The notes below the pieces were generated by a model. That model worked only from the letters and a program-made list of their open reading frames with translations. It was not told the DNA's origin and made no database searches. The position numbers and the translations under genes were made by a program. From positions 3,460,001 through 3,524,000 of the forward strand of contig NZ_CP109171.1 in assembly GCF_036246005.1 (NCBI RefSeq): a stretch of DNA of 64,000 nucleotides, read 5' to 3'. This document shows, piece by piece, positions 53,302 through 63,029 of the stretch; within the stretch, counting starts at the first letter, position 1; the number at the start of each line of letters is the position of its first letter. The stretch is from Streptomyces sp. NBC_01723. GTDB lineage: Bacteria > Actinomycetota > Actinomycetes > Streptomycetales > Streptomycetaceae.

Positions 53302-54445
53302 CCTCGGCCTCCCCCGGCGTCGGAAACGACCTGTCGCCGAAGAGGACCCTGCCGGCCACCGCCCTGCCGAAGCGGCTCCGGAGGAGAGGGAACGCCGCCG
53401 TCGCTGCCGCCGGGGTGCGGAGTTGGGACAGTGCCCCGCGGAGCATCAGGCGGCCGCGGAAGTCGGTGCGCAGGGCTGATCCGTCGTAGGTGCGCAGCGC
53501 GCCCCGGTCCCCCGTGCGCAGTGCCGTGTCCAGGACCGTGGCCGCGTGCTCCGACAGGCGGAGGCACGGGTCCAGGCCGCCCGCCGTGAGCGGGGACACC
53601 GCGCCGGCCGCGTCGCCCACGAGGAGGCCGTCCGGGCAGCTGATCCGGCGGAGGACGCCGCCGACGGGGATCGGGCCGCCGCGTCGTTCCACCGCGTCGG
53701 GGCGGGTTACGCCGGTCAGACCGGGAGCCGCGGCGCTGAAGCGTTCCATGGTGCGGCGGAGGCCGTGGGGGAAGCGGTCGGCGTAGCCCGCGACGCCGAC
53801 GTGGGCGTGCCGGCCGTCGTTGACCACCCAGGCGAGGTAGCCGGGGGCGTAGGACGGGTCCAGCACGCAGTGGAACGTCGGTGGCTCGTCGCCGGTTGCG
53901 GACAGGGCGAAGACTTCCTCCGCGCCGACCAGCAGGTGGTGGTTGCGGTCGAGGCCCAGGTCGTGGGAGACGCGTGAGCGGGCGCCGTCGGCACCTACGA
54001 CGAAGCGGGCCCGGAGCGTCGTGGGGCGCTCGCGTCCGGCGAGGTGGAAGGTGGTGCCGGTGCGGCCGACGTAGCGGGTGCTCAGCGCCATGCGTACGCC
54101 GGACGCCGCCGCGTCCTCGGCCGCCCGCGTGTAGAGCGGGCCCATGTCTCCCACGCGGTACTCGTCACGTCCGCTGACCAGGCCGACCGGGCGGCGCAGG
54201 TTCGGGGGGTAGAGCAGGACGCGCCGGATCGGTGGGCCGAGGCAGTCGGGCGGGAGCGGGAAGTCGTCGAGTGTCTTGCGGACGAAGATGCCGGTGGTGC
54301 GGATCGCGGAGGCGGGGCTTGCGCGGCGTTCGGCCAGGACCACGTCGTGGCCCTTACGGGCGAGGAGTGTGGCCGTGTGCAGGCCGGCCAGTCCCGCGCC
54401 GACCACCAGGACGTCGGCCTCGGCCGTGGCTCCGAGGCCGTTCAC
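53252..54445 (-). CDS. FAD-dependent oxidoreductase, geranylgeranyl-reductase-like
   Basis: 397 residues: N-terminal VVGAGLAGLHTATLLARKGH, middle VVGADGARSRV and C-terminal LVGDAAGAVSPLTAGGL. It resembles the group that reduces or hydroxylates polyprenyl or lipid substrates. The GTG start overlaps the stop of the HTH gene by 4 nt; its 3' end overlaps the Uma2 relic. Confidence 0.85.
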   Translation of the reverse strand: MNGLGATAEADVLVVGAGLAGLHTATLLARKGHDVVLAERRASPASAIRTTGIFVRKTLDDFPLPPDCLGPPIRRVLLYPPNLRRPVGLVSGRDEYRVGDMGPLYTRAAEDAAASGVRMALSTRYVGRTGTTFHLAGRERPTTLRARFVVGADGARSRVSHDLGLDRNHHLLVGAEEVFALSATGDEPPTFHCVLDPSYAPGYLAWVVNDGRHAHVGVAGYADRFPHGLRRTMERFSAAAPGLTGVTRPDAVERRGGPIPVGGVLRRISCPDGLLVGDAAGAVSPLTAGGLDPCLRLSEHAATVLDTALRTGDRGALRTYDGSALRTDFRGRLMLRGALSQLRTPAAATAAFPLLRSRFGRAVAGRVLFGDRSFPTPGEAEVRAGRDRSPRRRERQP

Positions 54446-54684
54446 CGGGGCTGGTCCGGGACGGTCGCGTCCACCCGGTCGTCGGCCTCCCAGCGGAGCA
54501 GGTCCCCCGGCTGGCAGTCGAGTGCTGCGCAGAGCGCGTCGAGTGTGGACAGGCGCACCGCCTTGGCGCGGCCGTTCTTGAGGACCGCCAGGTTGGCGGG
54601 GGTGATGCCCACGCGCTCGGCCAGCTCGCCCACGGCCATCTTGCGGCGGGCCAGCATCACGTCGATGTCGACGACGATGGCCAT
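54442..54684 (-). CDS. YozG-like HTH regulator
   Basis: 80 residues, a Cro/C1-type HTH: MAIVVDIDVMLARRKM, VGITPANLAVLKNGRAKAV, LDALCAALDCQPGDLL. Start ATG 54684 shares a base with the DUF2975 stop (TGATG). YozG with DUF2975 partners is a frequent two-gene unit; the repeat at 55189 is its probable site. Confidence 0.9.
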   Translation of the reverse strand: MAIVVDIDVMLARRKMAVGELAERVGITPANLAVLKNGRAKAVRLSTLDALCAALDCQPGDLLRWEADDRVDATVPDQPR

Positions 54685-55175
54685 CAGATCACCCCGCTGA
54701 GCTCGGCCTGCATCTGCGACGCCTCGGCGTCGCGCGCGACCGCCTGGGCGAGCAGCACCCGCATCACCAGGACGACGAGCGCGACCCCGAAGGCCGCGAG
54801 GGCGACGCCGCCGAGAAGGAGCACGACGCCCGGCGCCACCGCCTCGCCCGGTGCGAGTACGACGCCGAGCGCGCAGACGAGCACCCCGGCGGCGGCGAAC
54901 GCGCCCATCACGACGTGCACGTACCGGAAGGCGGCGTGGGAGAACACCGTGCCCCTGCGCACCATGGTCACCAGACGCCATGTGCTCAGCAGGACGGCCT
55001 CCACCGTCAGGACGCCCAGGACCACGATCACGACGATCGGCACCCGCCGGTCCGCCAGGTCACCGCCGTCCAGGTCGGACGCCAGCAGGGCCGCCATCAC
55101 CGTCTGGACGAACACCGACCCGGCGAGCAGCGCCGCGAGTACGGCGCGCAGCGCGAGCACGGTCAGCTTTCCCAT
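54684..55175 (-). CDS. DUF2975 membrane protein
   Basis: 163 residues with four hydrophobic segments and an invariant-looking FSHAAFRYVHVV. ATG 55175 has AAGGAG 5 nt upstream; GTG codons at 55181 and 55178 are less suited. It precedes the YozG gene and may be the membrane half of a small signalling pair. Confidence 0.87.
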   Translation of the reverse strand: MGKLTVLALRAVLAALLAGSVFVQTVMAALLASDLDGGDLADRRVPIVVIVVLGVLTVEAVLLSTWRLVTMVRRGTVFSHAAFRYVHVVMGAFAAAGVLVCALGVVLAPGEAVAPGVVLLLGGVALAAFGVALVVLVMRVLLAQAVARDAEASQMQAELSGVI

Positions 55176-55188
55176 CACCACTCCTTCA

Positions 55189-55222
55189 ATCGAATCGCGA
55201 TGTGAATCTATCGTGATTCGAT
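55189..55222. promoter_or_regulatory. 13-bp inverted repeat, candidate YozG operator
   Basis: ATCGAATCGCGAT (55189-55201) and ATCGTGATTCGAT (55210-55222) are inverted with one mismatch across an 8-nt spacer, 14 bp upstream of the DUF2975 start. It is A/T-rich compared with its surroundings. Confidence 0.75.
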
Positions 55223-55256
55223 AGATGACGGCAACAGGAGGTCTTCCGACGCCGCC

Positions 55257-55730
55257 TCACTGCTCACCGACGGGCGGCTGCCGCGCGAGGAACTCCTCGA
55301 ACGCCGCCTTCTGTTTCGGGTCCATGAAGCCCTGACGGACATCGCGCGCCCGCTCTTCGAGCCAGTGCGCCTCCTCAGGGGGCAGCAGCTCGGCGACGAC
55401 CACGCCTGCGCGAGCGACCGCCGTACGCCTGCCCACGCGACGGCGGAAGAGGGTGAACGGGCCGAACTCCTCCGGGTGGGCCAGTTCCAGCCCCTCGTCT
55501 CCCGCCTCACCCTCGTCCGGGGCCTCACGCCTCGGATATGCCTCGGGGGCCCAGTGCTCCCACAGCGCCAGCGTGGCCGCGGGCACGAGTACGGCGCGCT
55601 CGGTGGCGCGACCGCCCTCCCACATGAACGTCACCGTGACCGGCTCGCCGACCGCCTCCGCCAGCCCGAGCACGCGCTCCATCTCGTCGTTGACCGGACA
55701 GGCCGCCACCACGTCCACCTGAATACCCAT
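55257..55730 (-). CDS. hypothetical protein
   Basis: 157 residues, soluble, acidic in the middle (EAPDEGEAGDEGLELAHPEEFG), with MGIQVDVVAACPVNDEMERVL at the N-terminus and FTLFRRRVGRRTAVARAGVVVAELLPPEEAHWLE later. I do not recognise it. The ribosome site before ATG 55730 is weak. Confidence 0.65.
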   Translation of the reverse strand: MGIQVDVVAACPVNDEMERVLGLAEAVGEPVTVTFMWEGGRATERAVLVPAATLALWEHWAPEAYPRREAPDEGEAGDEGLELAHPEEFGPFTLFRRRVGRRTAVARAGVVVAELLPPEEAHWLEERARDVRQGFMDPKQKAAFEEFLARQPPVGEQ

Positions 55731-55783
55731 GGCCTGGACGCTAGTTGCGCCCACTGACAGAGGCCGGGCCGGGAGGGGACGCC

Positions 55784-56182
55784 TCAACGGCCGCCGAGCA
55801 GCATCCAGATCGCCACCGCGGTGAACAAACCGCCCGCCCCCAAGGGAAGTACGACGCTCTCGACCCGCTTCCCGGTCAGGTCGACGCGTGCCGTGCTCGG
55901 GGCGCCGGGGAGGTAGCGCACCGGTGCCCGGCCGCCCACGGGGAGACGTTTGACGCCGGAGGTCCTGGCCTGGAACTGGTGCGAACAGCCCTGCGCGTCG
56001 GTGAACTCCACCACCGCGGTGTAGGTGACGCCCTCCCCCCTCGTGCCGGTGCTCCGGTGGTGGCGGACCACCAGGCCGTCGACGCGCGTCCCCGCGCGGC
56101 GGAGGCGGCGCTGGAGCACGGCCTCGTGGATTCCGGCACCGACGACGGCGAGACCGGCGAGAAGCAGGAGCGTCGACCACAC
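55784..56182 (-). CDS. DUF3592 membrane protein
   Basis: 132 residues: one N-terminal and one C-terminal transmembrane segment around a beta-sheet (GLVVRHHRSTGTRGEGVTYTAVVEFTD, VRYLPGAPSTARVD). GTG 56182 is supported by GAGGAGG 5 nt upstream. The function is unknown. Confidence 0.82.
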   Translation of the reverse strand: MWSTLLLLAGLAVVGAGIHEAVLQRRLRRAGTRVDGLVVRHHRSTGTRGEGVTYTAVVEFTDAQGCSHQFQARTSGVKRLPVGGRAPVRYLPGAPSTARVDLTGKRVESVVLPLGAGGLFTAVAIWMLLGGR

Positions 56183-56362
56183 GTTCGCCTCCTCTCCCGG
56201 CCCGACCGCGTTCTCCGGGCATGTGCCCGTCATGGCAGGGCACACGGAGGGAGCAACGCTACACAACCTCCACCGTATCGAGGCTGACGAAACAGAAGAC
56301 GCTACGGACCTTCCGTCAGGGGGCCCGAGCGCCTCGTGGAGACTCGACAGATCGGATTCGCA

Positions 56363-56518
56363 ATGATTCTCATTGGGCTCATTCTGCTCATCATCGGACT
56401 GCTCGTCGGCATCGGACTGCTGACCACGATCGGCGGAATCCTCATCGTGGTCGGTGCGGTCCTGTGGATTCTCGGGGCGACCGGGCGGGCCGTGGGCGGC
56501 CGCAAGCATTATTTCTAG
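56363..56518 (+). CDS. small DUF6131-type membrane protein
   Basis: 51 residues, two hydrophobic helices and the C-terminus GRAVGGRKHYF that marks the family. ATG 56363 fits the family length; GTG 56336 would add nine residues. A strong hairpin follows. Confidence 0.8.
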   Translation: MILIGLILLIIGLLVGIGLLTTIGGILIVVGAVLWILGATGRAVGGRKHYF

Positions 56519-56532
56519 GCTTGGCACACGCC

Positions 56533-56570
56533 CCGACGGGGGCCGGGGTCGTCGCCCCGGCCCCCGTCGG
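56533..56570. terminator. bidirectional terminator between DUF6131 and kdpC
   Basis: 16-bp perfect GC-rich arms (56533-56548 and 56555-56570) with a 6-nt loop between convergent genes. Confidence 0.85.
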
Positions 56571-56651
56571 CGTGCCGCATCGCGGACACCGCGCGTCACA
56601 GGCCCAAGGAAGGTTCGGGCGGCCGGCTCCGACGGCGTGCGCCTGAGGCCG

Positions 56652-57323
56652 TCAGCGGTCGGCCGCCGCGAGGTCCTTGAGGGCGATGTTGAGTTCGAGG
56701 ACGTTCACCCGGGGCTCGCCCATGAAGCCGAGGGTGCGGCCCTCGGTGTGCTCGTCGACCAGCTTCTGGACCCGGTCGGCGGGCAGGCCGTTCCGCTCGG
56801 CGACGCGGTGGACCTGGAGGTCGGCGTACTTCGGGGAGATGGCCGGGTCCAGGCCGGAGCCGGAGGAGGTGACGGCGTCCGCGGGCACGTCCGAGGGACG
56901 GACCGGGTGACCGGGCACGGAGTTGTCCTTGACGACGGCGGCCTTGGCGTCCTTGACCCACTGGACCAGCTCGGCGTTGTCGGCGGCGCGGTTGGTGGCG
57001 CCGGACAGGACGAGCTTGTACTGGGTGTTGACGCTGTTGCTGCCGAGGCCGTTCTGCGGGCGGCCCTGGAACCACTTGAGGTCGGGCTCCGGGGTCTCCT
57101 GGCCCTTCTTGAGCGGCAGGTTGTACGCCTGGCCGATCAGGGACGAGCCGACGACCTTGCCGTGCGACTCGATCTCGGAGCCGTTCGCCTTGCCGGAGAA
57201 GAGTCCCTGGGCGATGCCGGTGACGGCCAGCGGGTAGATGACGCCGGTGACGAGGGTCAGCACGAGCAGGGCGCGCAGGCCCGCGCCGAGCAGCCGGGCG
57301 GTGTTGGTGAGGGAGGTGTTCAT
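56652..57323 (-). CDS. kdpC: KdpC, potassium-transporting ATPase subunit C
   Basis: 223 residues: an N-terminal membrane anchor (LLGAGLRALLVLTLVTGVIYPLAVTGI), then the KdpC signature GQAYNLP, FQGRP and SGLDPAISP, and VNVLELNIALKDL at the end. It stabilises nucleotide binding in KdpFABC. Starts 5 nt after kdpB. Confidence 0.96.
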   Translation of the reverse strand: MNTSLTNTARLLGAGLRALLVLTLVTGVIYPLAVTGIAQGLFSGKANGSEIESHGKVVGSSLIGQAYNLPLKKGQETPEPDLKWFQGRPQNGLGSNSVNTQYKLVLSGATNRAADNAELVQWVKDAKAAVVKDNSVPGHPVRPSDVPADAVTSSGSGLDPAISPKYADLQVHRVAERNGLPADRVQKLVDEHTEGRTLGFMGEPRVNVLELNIALKDLAAADR

Positions 57324-57328
57324 GGCGG

Positions 57329-59497
57329 TCAGCCGATCCCGGGGATGAGGGAGATGAGCAGGTCGATGGCCTTGATGCCGAGGAAGGGCGCGATCAGCCC
57401 GCCCAGGCCGTAGACGGCGAGGTTGCGGCGGAGCAGCCGGTCGGCGCTGAGCGGCCGGTAGCGGACGCCCTTGAGGGCGAGCGGCACCAGGGCGACGATG
57501 ACCAGCGCGTTGAAGATCACCGCGGACAGGATCGCGGAGTCCGGCGAGGACAGCTGCATGACGTTGAGCTTGTCGAGGCCCGGGTAGACGGCCGCGAAGA
57601 GCGCCGGGATGATCGCGAAGTACTTGGCGACGTCGTTGGCGATGGAGAACGTCGTCAGCGCGCCGCGCGTGATGAGGAGCTGCTTGCCGATCTCGACGAT
57701 CTCGATGAGCTTGGTCGGGTTGGAGTCGAGGTCGACCATGTTGCCGGCCTCCTTGGCGGCCGACGTACCCGTGTTCATCGCGACGCCGACGTCGGCCTGC
57801 GCGAGCGCGGGCGCGTCGTTGGTGCCGTCGCCGGTCATCGCGACCAGCTTCCCGCCGGCCTGCTCCCGCTTGATCAGGGCCATCTTGTCCTCGGGCGTGG
57901 CCTCCGCGAGGAAGTCGTCGACGCCCGCCTCCGCGGCGATGGCCTTGGCCGTCAGCGGGTTGTCGCCGGTGATCATGACGGTCTTGATGCCCATGCGCCG
58001 CAGTTCCTCGAACCGCTCCCGCATGCCCTGCTTGACCACGTCCTTCAGGTGGATCACCCCGAGGACGCGGGCGCCGTCGCCGTCCTCCACGGCGACCAGC
58101 AGCGGGGTGCCGCCCGCCGCGGAGATGCGGTCGGCGGCCTCGCCGGCGCCCTCGGCGACCGTGCCGCCGCGTTCGCGGACCCAGGCGGTGACCGAACCGG
58201 CCGCGCCCTTGCGGACCTTGCGGCCGTCGACGTCCACGCCGGACATCCGGGTCTGGGCGGTGAACTCGATCCACTCGGCGCCCACCAGCTCGCCCCGGTC
58301 GCGCTCGCGCAGCCCGTACCGCTCCTTGGCCAGGACGACGACGGAGCGGCCCTCGGGCGTCTCGTCGGCCAGCGAGGAGAGCTGGGCGGCGTCCGCCAGC
58401 CGGGCCTCGGTGGCGCCGCCGACCGGCACGAACTCGGCGGCCTGCCGGTTGCCGAGGGTGATGGTGCCGGTCTTGTCCAGCAGCAGGGTGGAGACGTCGC
58501 CGGCCGCCTCGACCGCGCGGCCGGACATCGCGAGCACGTTGCGCTGCACGAGCCGGTCCATGCCCGCGATGCCGATCGCGGAGAGCAGGGCGCCGATCGT
58601 GGTCGGGATGAGGCAGACCAGCAGGGCCACCAGCACGACCATCGTCAGGTCGGTGCCCGCGTAGCCGGCCAGCGGCGGCAGGGTGGCGCAGGCCAGCAGG
58701 AAGACGACGGTCAGCGAGGCCAGCAGGATGTTCAGCGCGATCTCGTTCGGCGTCTTCTGCCGGGCCGCGCCCTCCACCAGGTTGATCATCCGGTCGATGA
58801 AGGTCTCCCCCGGCTTCGTCGTGATCCTGACGACGATCCGGTCGGAGAGCACCTTGGTGCCGCCGGTGACCGCGGACCGGTCGCCGCCGGACTCGCGGAT
58901 GACGGGCGCGGACTCGCCGGTGATCGCCGACTCGTCCACGGAGGCGACGCCCTCGGCGACGTCTCCGTCGCCGGGGATGACGTCGCCGGCCTCGCAGACC
59001 ACGAGGTCGCCGACGCGCAGCCCGGTGCCCGGCACCCGCTCCTCGCGACCGTCCACCAGGCGGCGGGCGACGGTGTCGGTCTTGGCCCTGCGCAGGGTGT
59101 CGGCCTGCGCCTTGCCGCGGCCCTCGGCGACGGCCTCCGCGAGGTTGGCGAAGATCACGGTCAGCCAGAGCCAGGCGCTGATGGTCCAGCCGAACCAGTC
59201 GCCGGGGTCGGCGAAGGAGAACGCCGTCGTCAGGACGGAACCGACGAGGACGACGAACATGACGGGCGACTTCACCATCACGCGCGGGTCCAGTTTGCGG
59301 AGGGCGTCGGGCAGCGACCTGACCAGCTGCCCGGGGTCGAAGAGGCCCGCGCCGACGCGGCCTTCCTCCGGCTTGTGCCCGGTGGGCGCGTCGCTGTGCG
59401 GCGCCCTGGTCGGGGTGGCTGTGGACATGGCGTCCTCGTGCTTCTGCGGGTCGGGCCGCTGGGAGTCGGTGTGGTGGGCAGGGGTACCGGTGTTCAT
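57329..59497 (-). CDS. kdpB: KdpB, P-type ATPase subunit
   Basis: 722 residues. P-type motifs: TGES (GESAPV), phosphorylation site [25 protein letters not shown]. It energises K+ uptake. ATG 59497 overlaps the kdpA stop (ATGA). Confidence 0.97.
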   Translation of the reverse strand: MNTGTPAHHTDSQRPDPQKHEDAMSTATPTRAPHSDAPTGHKPEEGRVGAGLFDPGQLVRSLPDALRKLDPRVMVKSPVMFVVLVGSVLTTAFSFADPGDWFGWTISAWLWLTVIFANLAEAVAEGRGKAQADTLRRAKTDTVARRLVDGREERVPGTGLRVGDLVVCEAGDVIPGDGDVAEGVASVDESAITGESAPVIRESGGDRSAVTGGTKVLSDRIVVRITTKPGETFIDRMINLVEGAARQKTPNEIALNILLASLTVVFLLACATLPPLAGYAGTDLTMVVLVALLVCLIPTTIGALLSAIGIAGMDRLVQRNVLAMSGRAVEAAGDVSTLLLDKTGTITLGNRQAAEFVPVGGATEARLADAAQLSSLADETPEGRSVVVLAKERYGLRERDRGELVGAEWIEFTAQTRMSGVDVDGRKVRKGAAGSVTAWVRERGGTVAEGAGEAADRISAAGGTPLLVAVEDGDGARVLGVIHLKDVVKQGMRERFEELRRMGIKTVMITGDNPLTAKAIAAEAGVDDFLAEATPEDKMALIKREQAGGKLVAMTGDGTNDAPALAQADVGVAMNTGTSAAKEAGNMVDLDSNPTKLIEIVEIGKQLLITRGALTTFSIANDVAKYFAIIPALFAAVYPGLDKLNVMQLSSPDSAILSAVIFNALVIVALVPLALKGVRYRPLSADRLLRRNLAVYGLGGLIAPFLGIKAIDLLISLIPGIG

Positions 59498-61158
59498 GCC
59501 GCCAGCCCCTCGGCGAGCGGGCCCAGCGCGAGCGCCGGGAAGTAGGTCAGACCGGTGATGATCAGGACGGCGCCGACGAGCAGGCCGGTGAACAGCGGCT
59601 TCTCGGTGCGCAGGGTGCCGGCGGAGGCGGGTACGGGCTTCTGCTGGGCGAGGGAGCCCGCGAGCGCCAGGACGAACACCATCGGCAGGAAGCGGCCGAG
59701 CAGCATCGCCAGCCCCAGGGTGCTGTTGAACCACTGCGTGTCCGCGTTCAGGCCGGCGAAGGCGGAGCCGTTGTTGTTCGAGGCCGAGGTGTAGGCGTAG
59801 AGGATCTCGGAGAATCCGTGCGCCCCGCTGTTGGTCATCGAGTGGCCCGGGGTCGGCAGGGCCATGGCGGCGGCGGTGAAGACCAGGACCAGGGCGGGCG
59901 TGATGAGGATGTAGCAGGCCGCGAACTTGATCTCGCGGGTGCCGATCTTCTTGCCCAGGTACTCGGGTGTTCGGCCGACCATCAGACCGGCGATGAACAC
60001 CGCGATGACCGCCATGATCAGCATCCCGTAGAGGCCGGAGCCGACGCCGCCGGGCGCGATCTCGCCCAGCATCATGCCGAGCATGGTGATGCCGCCGCCG
60101 AGTCCGGTGAACGAGGAGTGGAAGGAGTCCACAGCGCCCGTGGAGGTCAGCGTGGTCGACACCGCGAAGATCGACGAGGCGCCCACGCCGAAGCGCAGCT
60201 CCTTGCCCTCCATCGACGCGCCCGCGAGTTCCGGGGCCGGTCCGTGGTGGGCGAACTCGGTCCACATCATCAGGGCGGTGAAGCCGACCCAGATGGCGGC
60301 CATCGTGCCGAGGATCGCGTAGCCCTGGCGGACCGAGCCGACCATCAGGCCGAAGGTCCGGGTCAGCGAGAACGGGATGAGCAGGATCAGGAAGATCTCG
60401 AACAGGTTCGAGAAGGGCGTCGGGTTCTCGAAGGGGTGGGCGGAGTTGGCGTTGAAGTAGCCGCCGCCGTTGGTGCCCAGCTCCTTGATGGCCTCCTGGG
60501 AGGCGACCGCGCCGCCGTTCCACTGCTGCGGGTCGCCGAGGAACTGACCGACCTCGTGGATGCCGGAGAAGTTCTGGATGGCCCCGCAGGCGACCAGGAC
60601 GACGGCGGCGACCGCGGCGATCGGCACCAGGACGCGGACGACACCGCGCACCAGGTCCGACCAGAAGTTGCCCAGCTCACCGGTGCGGGACCGGGCGAAG
60701 CCGCGCACCAGGGCGATGGCGACGGCCATGCCGACGGCGGCGGAGACGAAGTTCTGCACGGCGAGGCCGGCGGTCTGCACGACGTGGCCCATGGCCTGTT
60801 CGCCGGAGTACGACTGCCAGTTGGTGTTGGTCACGAAGGACACGGCGGTGTTGAACGCCTGGTCCGGGTCGATGGAGGCGAAGCCGAGGGAGCCGGGGAG
60901 GACGCCCTGGAGCCGCTGGAGCAGGTAGAGGAAGAGGACGCCGGCGAGGGAGAAGGCGAGCACGCCGCGCAGGTACGCGGGCCAGTGCATCTCCCGGTCG
61001 GGGTCGGCACCGATGCCCTTGTAGATCCACTTCTCGACGCGCCAGTGCTTGTCGGAGGAGTAGACCCGGGCCATGTGGTTGCCGAGGGGTACGTAGGCGA
61101 GCGCCAGCGCGGCGATGAGCGCGAGCAGCTGGAGGACGCCGGCGAGGACGGGGCTCAT
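59494..61158 (-). CDS. kdpA: KdpA, potassium channel-like subunit
   Basis: 554 residues, about ten transmembrane segments in four pore repeats ([44 protein letters not shown]). It forms the selective K+ path of the complex. ATG 61158 lies 8 nt after kdpF. Confidence 0.97.
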   Translation of the reverse strand: MSPVLAGVLQLLALIAALALAYVPLGNHMARVYSSDKHWRVEKWIYKGIGADPDREMHWPAYLRGVLAFSLAGVLFLYLLQRLQGVLPGSLGFASIDPDQAFNTAVSFVTNTNWQSYSGEQAMGHVVQTAGLAVQNFVSAAVGMAVAIALVRGFARSRTGELGNFWSDLVRGVVRVLVPIAAVAAVVLVACGAIQNFSGIHEVGQFLGDPQQWNGGAVASQEAIKELGTNGGGYFNANSAHPFENPTPFSNLFEIFLILLIPFSLTRTFGLMVGSVRQGYAILGTMAAIWVGFTALMMWTEFAHHGPAPELAGASMEGKELRFGVGASSIFAVSTTLTSTGAVDSFHSSFTGLGGGITMLGMMLGEIAPGGVGSGLYGMLIMAVIAVFIAGLMVGRTPEYLGKKIGTREIKFAACYILITPALVLVFTAAAMALPTPGHSMTNSGAHGFSEILYAYTSASNNNGSAFAGLNADTQWFNSTLGLAMLLGRFLPMVFVLALAGSLAQQKPVPASAGTLRTEKPLFTGLLVGAVLIITGLTYFPALALGPLAEGLAA

Positions 61159-61165
61159 GTGGTGC

Positions 61166-61255
61166 TCAGAACCTCTCCGGGTGGATCAGGGCGAGGACGA
61201 GGTAACCCAGGAGGGCGACGGCCACGATCAGGCCGACGATGTTCTCTGCGGTCAC
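61166..61255 (-). CDS. kdpF: KdpF small subunit
   Basis: 29 residues, one transmembrane helix ([26 protein letters not shown]), the classic KdpF form. GTG 61255 overlaps the stop of the microprotein gene before it (GTGA). Confidence 0.93.
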   Translation of the reverse strand: MTAENIVGLIVAVALLGYLVLALIHPERF

Positions 61256-61335
61256 AGCTTCGTCACCCCCTTGGCGACGAGAGCCACGAGCGCGAACACC
61301 GCGAGCGTGGTGACGACGAAGGCCACGTCGGCCAT
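61252..61335 (-). CDS. 27-residue membrane microprotein in the kdp operon
   Basis: MADVAFVVTTLAVFALVALV then AKGVTKL: one hydrophobic helix with a basic end. TAGGAG lies 5 nt upstream of ATG 61335, and the stop overlaps the kdpF start, so it is almost certainly translated. It is not KdpF itself, which is encoded next. I know no name for it. Confidence 0.8.
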   Translation of the reverse strand: MADVAFVVTTLAVFALVALVAKGVTKL

Positions 61336-61343
61336 CGCAACTC

Positions 61344-62069
61344 CTAAGAGGTTCGGGCAGGGAACTGACAGTTCGAGGAAAGCTCCTTCCTGGCCGGATT
61401 CGGCCGTCGTTGATGGCTTCCATACGTCGACCCGAACGGCTTTGACGCTTCCCTGATGGGGTGCCTGCCGCCGGCGGCACGGCGCGCTGCGACGACGCGT
61501 CCGTGCCGGGTCGCGGCGGACCCCGGGACGCTCGTCGCCGACCCGCACCCGGGGTACCGGCCGGCCGAGGGCGCCCGGCGCTCCGTGGCCTCGGGGTCGC
61601 CGGCCCGTGGCGGGACGGCACCGCGACGGTTGAAGACGACGAGGCGCAGTACGGCGAAGCGCGCGACGCCGGCGAGTGCGGAGGCGGACAGGTAGACGAT
61701 CTGCTCAAGGACCGCGCCGGGCGCCGCCACCAGCTGGTGCAGGGCGAGCATCGCCGCGCAGGTCGCCGCGTACGCGGCCGCCGCCGATCCGGCGGACTGC
61801 GTGTGCTGGCGCCAGGTCGCGCGCCCGCCGGCACCGAAGGTGAAGCGGGCGTGCAGCTCGGTGGCGAGGAGCGTCGAGACCACGGTGATCACGGCGTTGG
61901 CCAGGGCCCAGGGGAGCCAGGCGGCGAGGGCCGCCACGGCGACGCTGGAGGCCAGTCCCAGCCCGCCGCCGCACAGGACGAAGCGGGCGAAGGCGGCGAG
62001 GGCACCGGGCGCCCCGTGCGGCCTGCCGGGCGCTCTGTCCGCGGCCACCGTCACCGTCACCGTTTCCAT
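61344..62069 (-). CDS. GtrA-like membrane protein with long C-terminal tail
   Basis: 241 residues. The first about 150 are a GtrA domain (ARFVLCGGGLGLASSVAVAALAAWL, VITVVSTLLATELHARFTF, ASALAGVARFAVLRLVVFNRR), implicated in moving sugar-lipids across the membrane. The last about 90 residues are basic and low in structure and run to within 8 nt of the microprotein gene; this part may be read-through sequence after a lost stop. ATG 62069 has GGGGGG upstream. Confidence 0.72.
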   Translation of the reverse strand: METVTVTVAADRAPGRPHGAPGALAAFARFVLCGGGLGLASSVAVAALAAWLPWALANAVITVVSTLLATELHARFTFGAGGRATWRQHTQSAGSAAAAYAATCAAMLALHQLVAAPGAVLEQIVYLSASALAGVARFAVLRLVVFNRRGAVPPRAGDPEATERRAPSAGRYPGCGSATSVPGSAATRHGRVVAARRAAGGRHPIREASKPFGSTYGSHQRRPNPARKELSSNCQFPARTS

Positions 62070-62103
62070 GGTCCGACCCCCCTGTAGATTCCGCGCACCT
62101 TGT

Positions 62104-62164
62104 TGACGCCACTATGGCACACATGTGGCACCATTACGAGCCCTTTATGGCGTCAGCTGTGCCA
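62104..62164. promoter_or_regulatory. repeat cluster upstream of the GtrA-like gene
   Basis: TGACGCCA (62104-62111) and TGGCGTCA (62148-62155) are inverted; TGGCAC occurs at 62115 and 62126 and inverted as GTGCCA at 62159. The cluster lies 35-95 bp before the GtrA start, in promoter position. Confidence 0.55.
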
Positions 62165-62171
62165 CCAGAAA

Positions 62172-62208
62172 GGCGGCGCACCCCGACACGGTGTCGGGGT
62201 GCGCCGCC
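62172..62208. terminator. terminator after the ABC permease gene
   Basis: 18-bp perfect arms (62172-62189 and 62191-62208) around one base, 33 bp past the permease stop. Confidence 0.85.
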
Positions 62209-62240
62209 CTGGGACGGTGGAGCGAGGGGCCGCTCCGGCA

Positions 62241-63029
62241 CTACCTCGGGTCGCGGTCGAAGACCGACTTCGACCAGAAGTAGCCGAGCACGGTGAGGGC
62301 CACGCACCAGCCGAGGGCCAGCCAGCCGTTGTGGCCGATCTCGGTGCCGAGCAGCAGGCCGCGCAGGGTCTCGATGCACGGGGTGAAGGGCTGGTACTCG
62401 GCGATCGGCTGGAACCAGCCCGGCATCGCGTCGATCGGCACGAAGGTGCTGGAGATGAGCGGGAGGAAGATCAGCGGCAGCGCGTTGTTGCTGGCGGCCT
62501 CGGCGTTGGGGCTGATCAGACCCATGCCGACGGCGATCCAGGTGAGGGCGGCGGAGAAGGCCGTGATCAGTCCGAACGCGGCGAGCCACTCCAGGGCCGT
62601 GGCGTCGGTGGAGCGGAAGCCGATCGCGAGGGCGACGAGGCCGACGAAGACGACGCTGAGGATGGACTGGAGCACGCTGCCGACGACGTGCCCGACGAGG
62701 ACCGAGCCGCGGTGGATCGCCATGGTGCGGAAGCGGGCGATGATGCCCTCGGTCATGTCGTTGGAGACGGAGACGGCCGTACCGACCGTGGTGCTGCCGA
62801 TGGTCATCAGGATCAGCCCGGGGACGAGGTAGGCGACGTAGGCGTCGCGGTCCGCGCCGCCGCCCATGCCCGCGCTCATCACGTCGCCGAAGACGTAGAC
62901 GAAGAGCAGGAGCAGCATGACCGGGGTGAGCAGCAGGTTCAGGGTGAGGGACGGGTAGCGGCGGGCGTGCAGCAGGTTCCGCCGGAGCATGGTGGACGAG
63001 TCGCGCAGGGTGAGGGCGAGGGTGCTCAT
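62241..63029 (-). CDS. ABC-2 type permease, DrrB-like
   Basis: 262 residues with six hydrophobic segments and the ABC-2 EGI motif (SVSNDMTEGIIARFRTMAI). ATG 63029 overlaps the ATPase stop (ATGA). With the ATPase it forms a daunorubicin-type exporter; the substrate is unknown. Confidence 0.92.
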   Translation of the reverse strand: MSTLALTLRDSSTMLRRNLLHARRYPSLTLNLLLTPVMLLLLFVYVFGDVMSAGMGGGADRDAYVAYLVPGLILMTIGSTTVGTAVSVSNDMTEGIIARFRTMAIHRGSVLVGHVVGSVLQSILSVVFVGLVALAIGFRSTDATALEWLAAFGLITAFSAALTWIAVGMGLISPNAEAASNNALPLIFLPLISSTFVPIDAMPGWFQPIAEYQPFTPCIETLRGLLLGTEIGHNGWLALGWCVALTVLGYFWSKSVFDRDPR

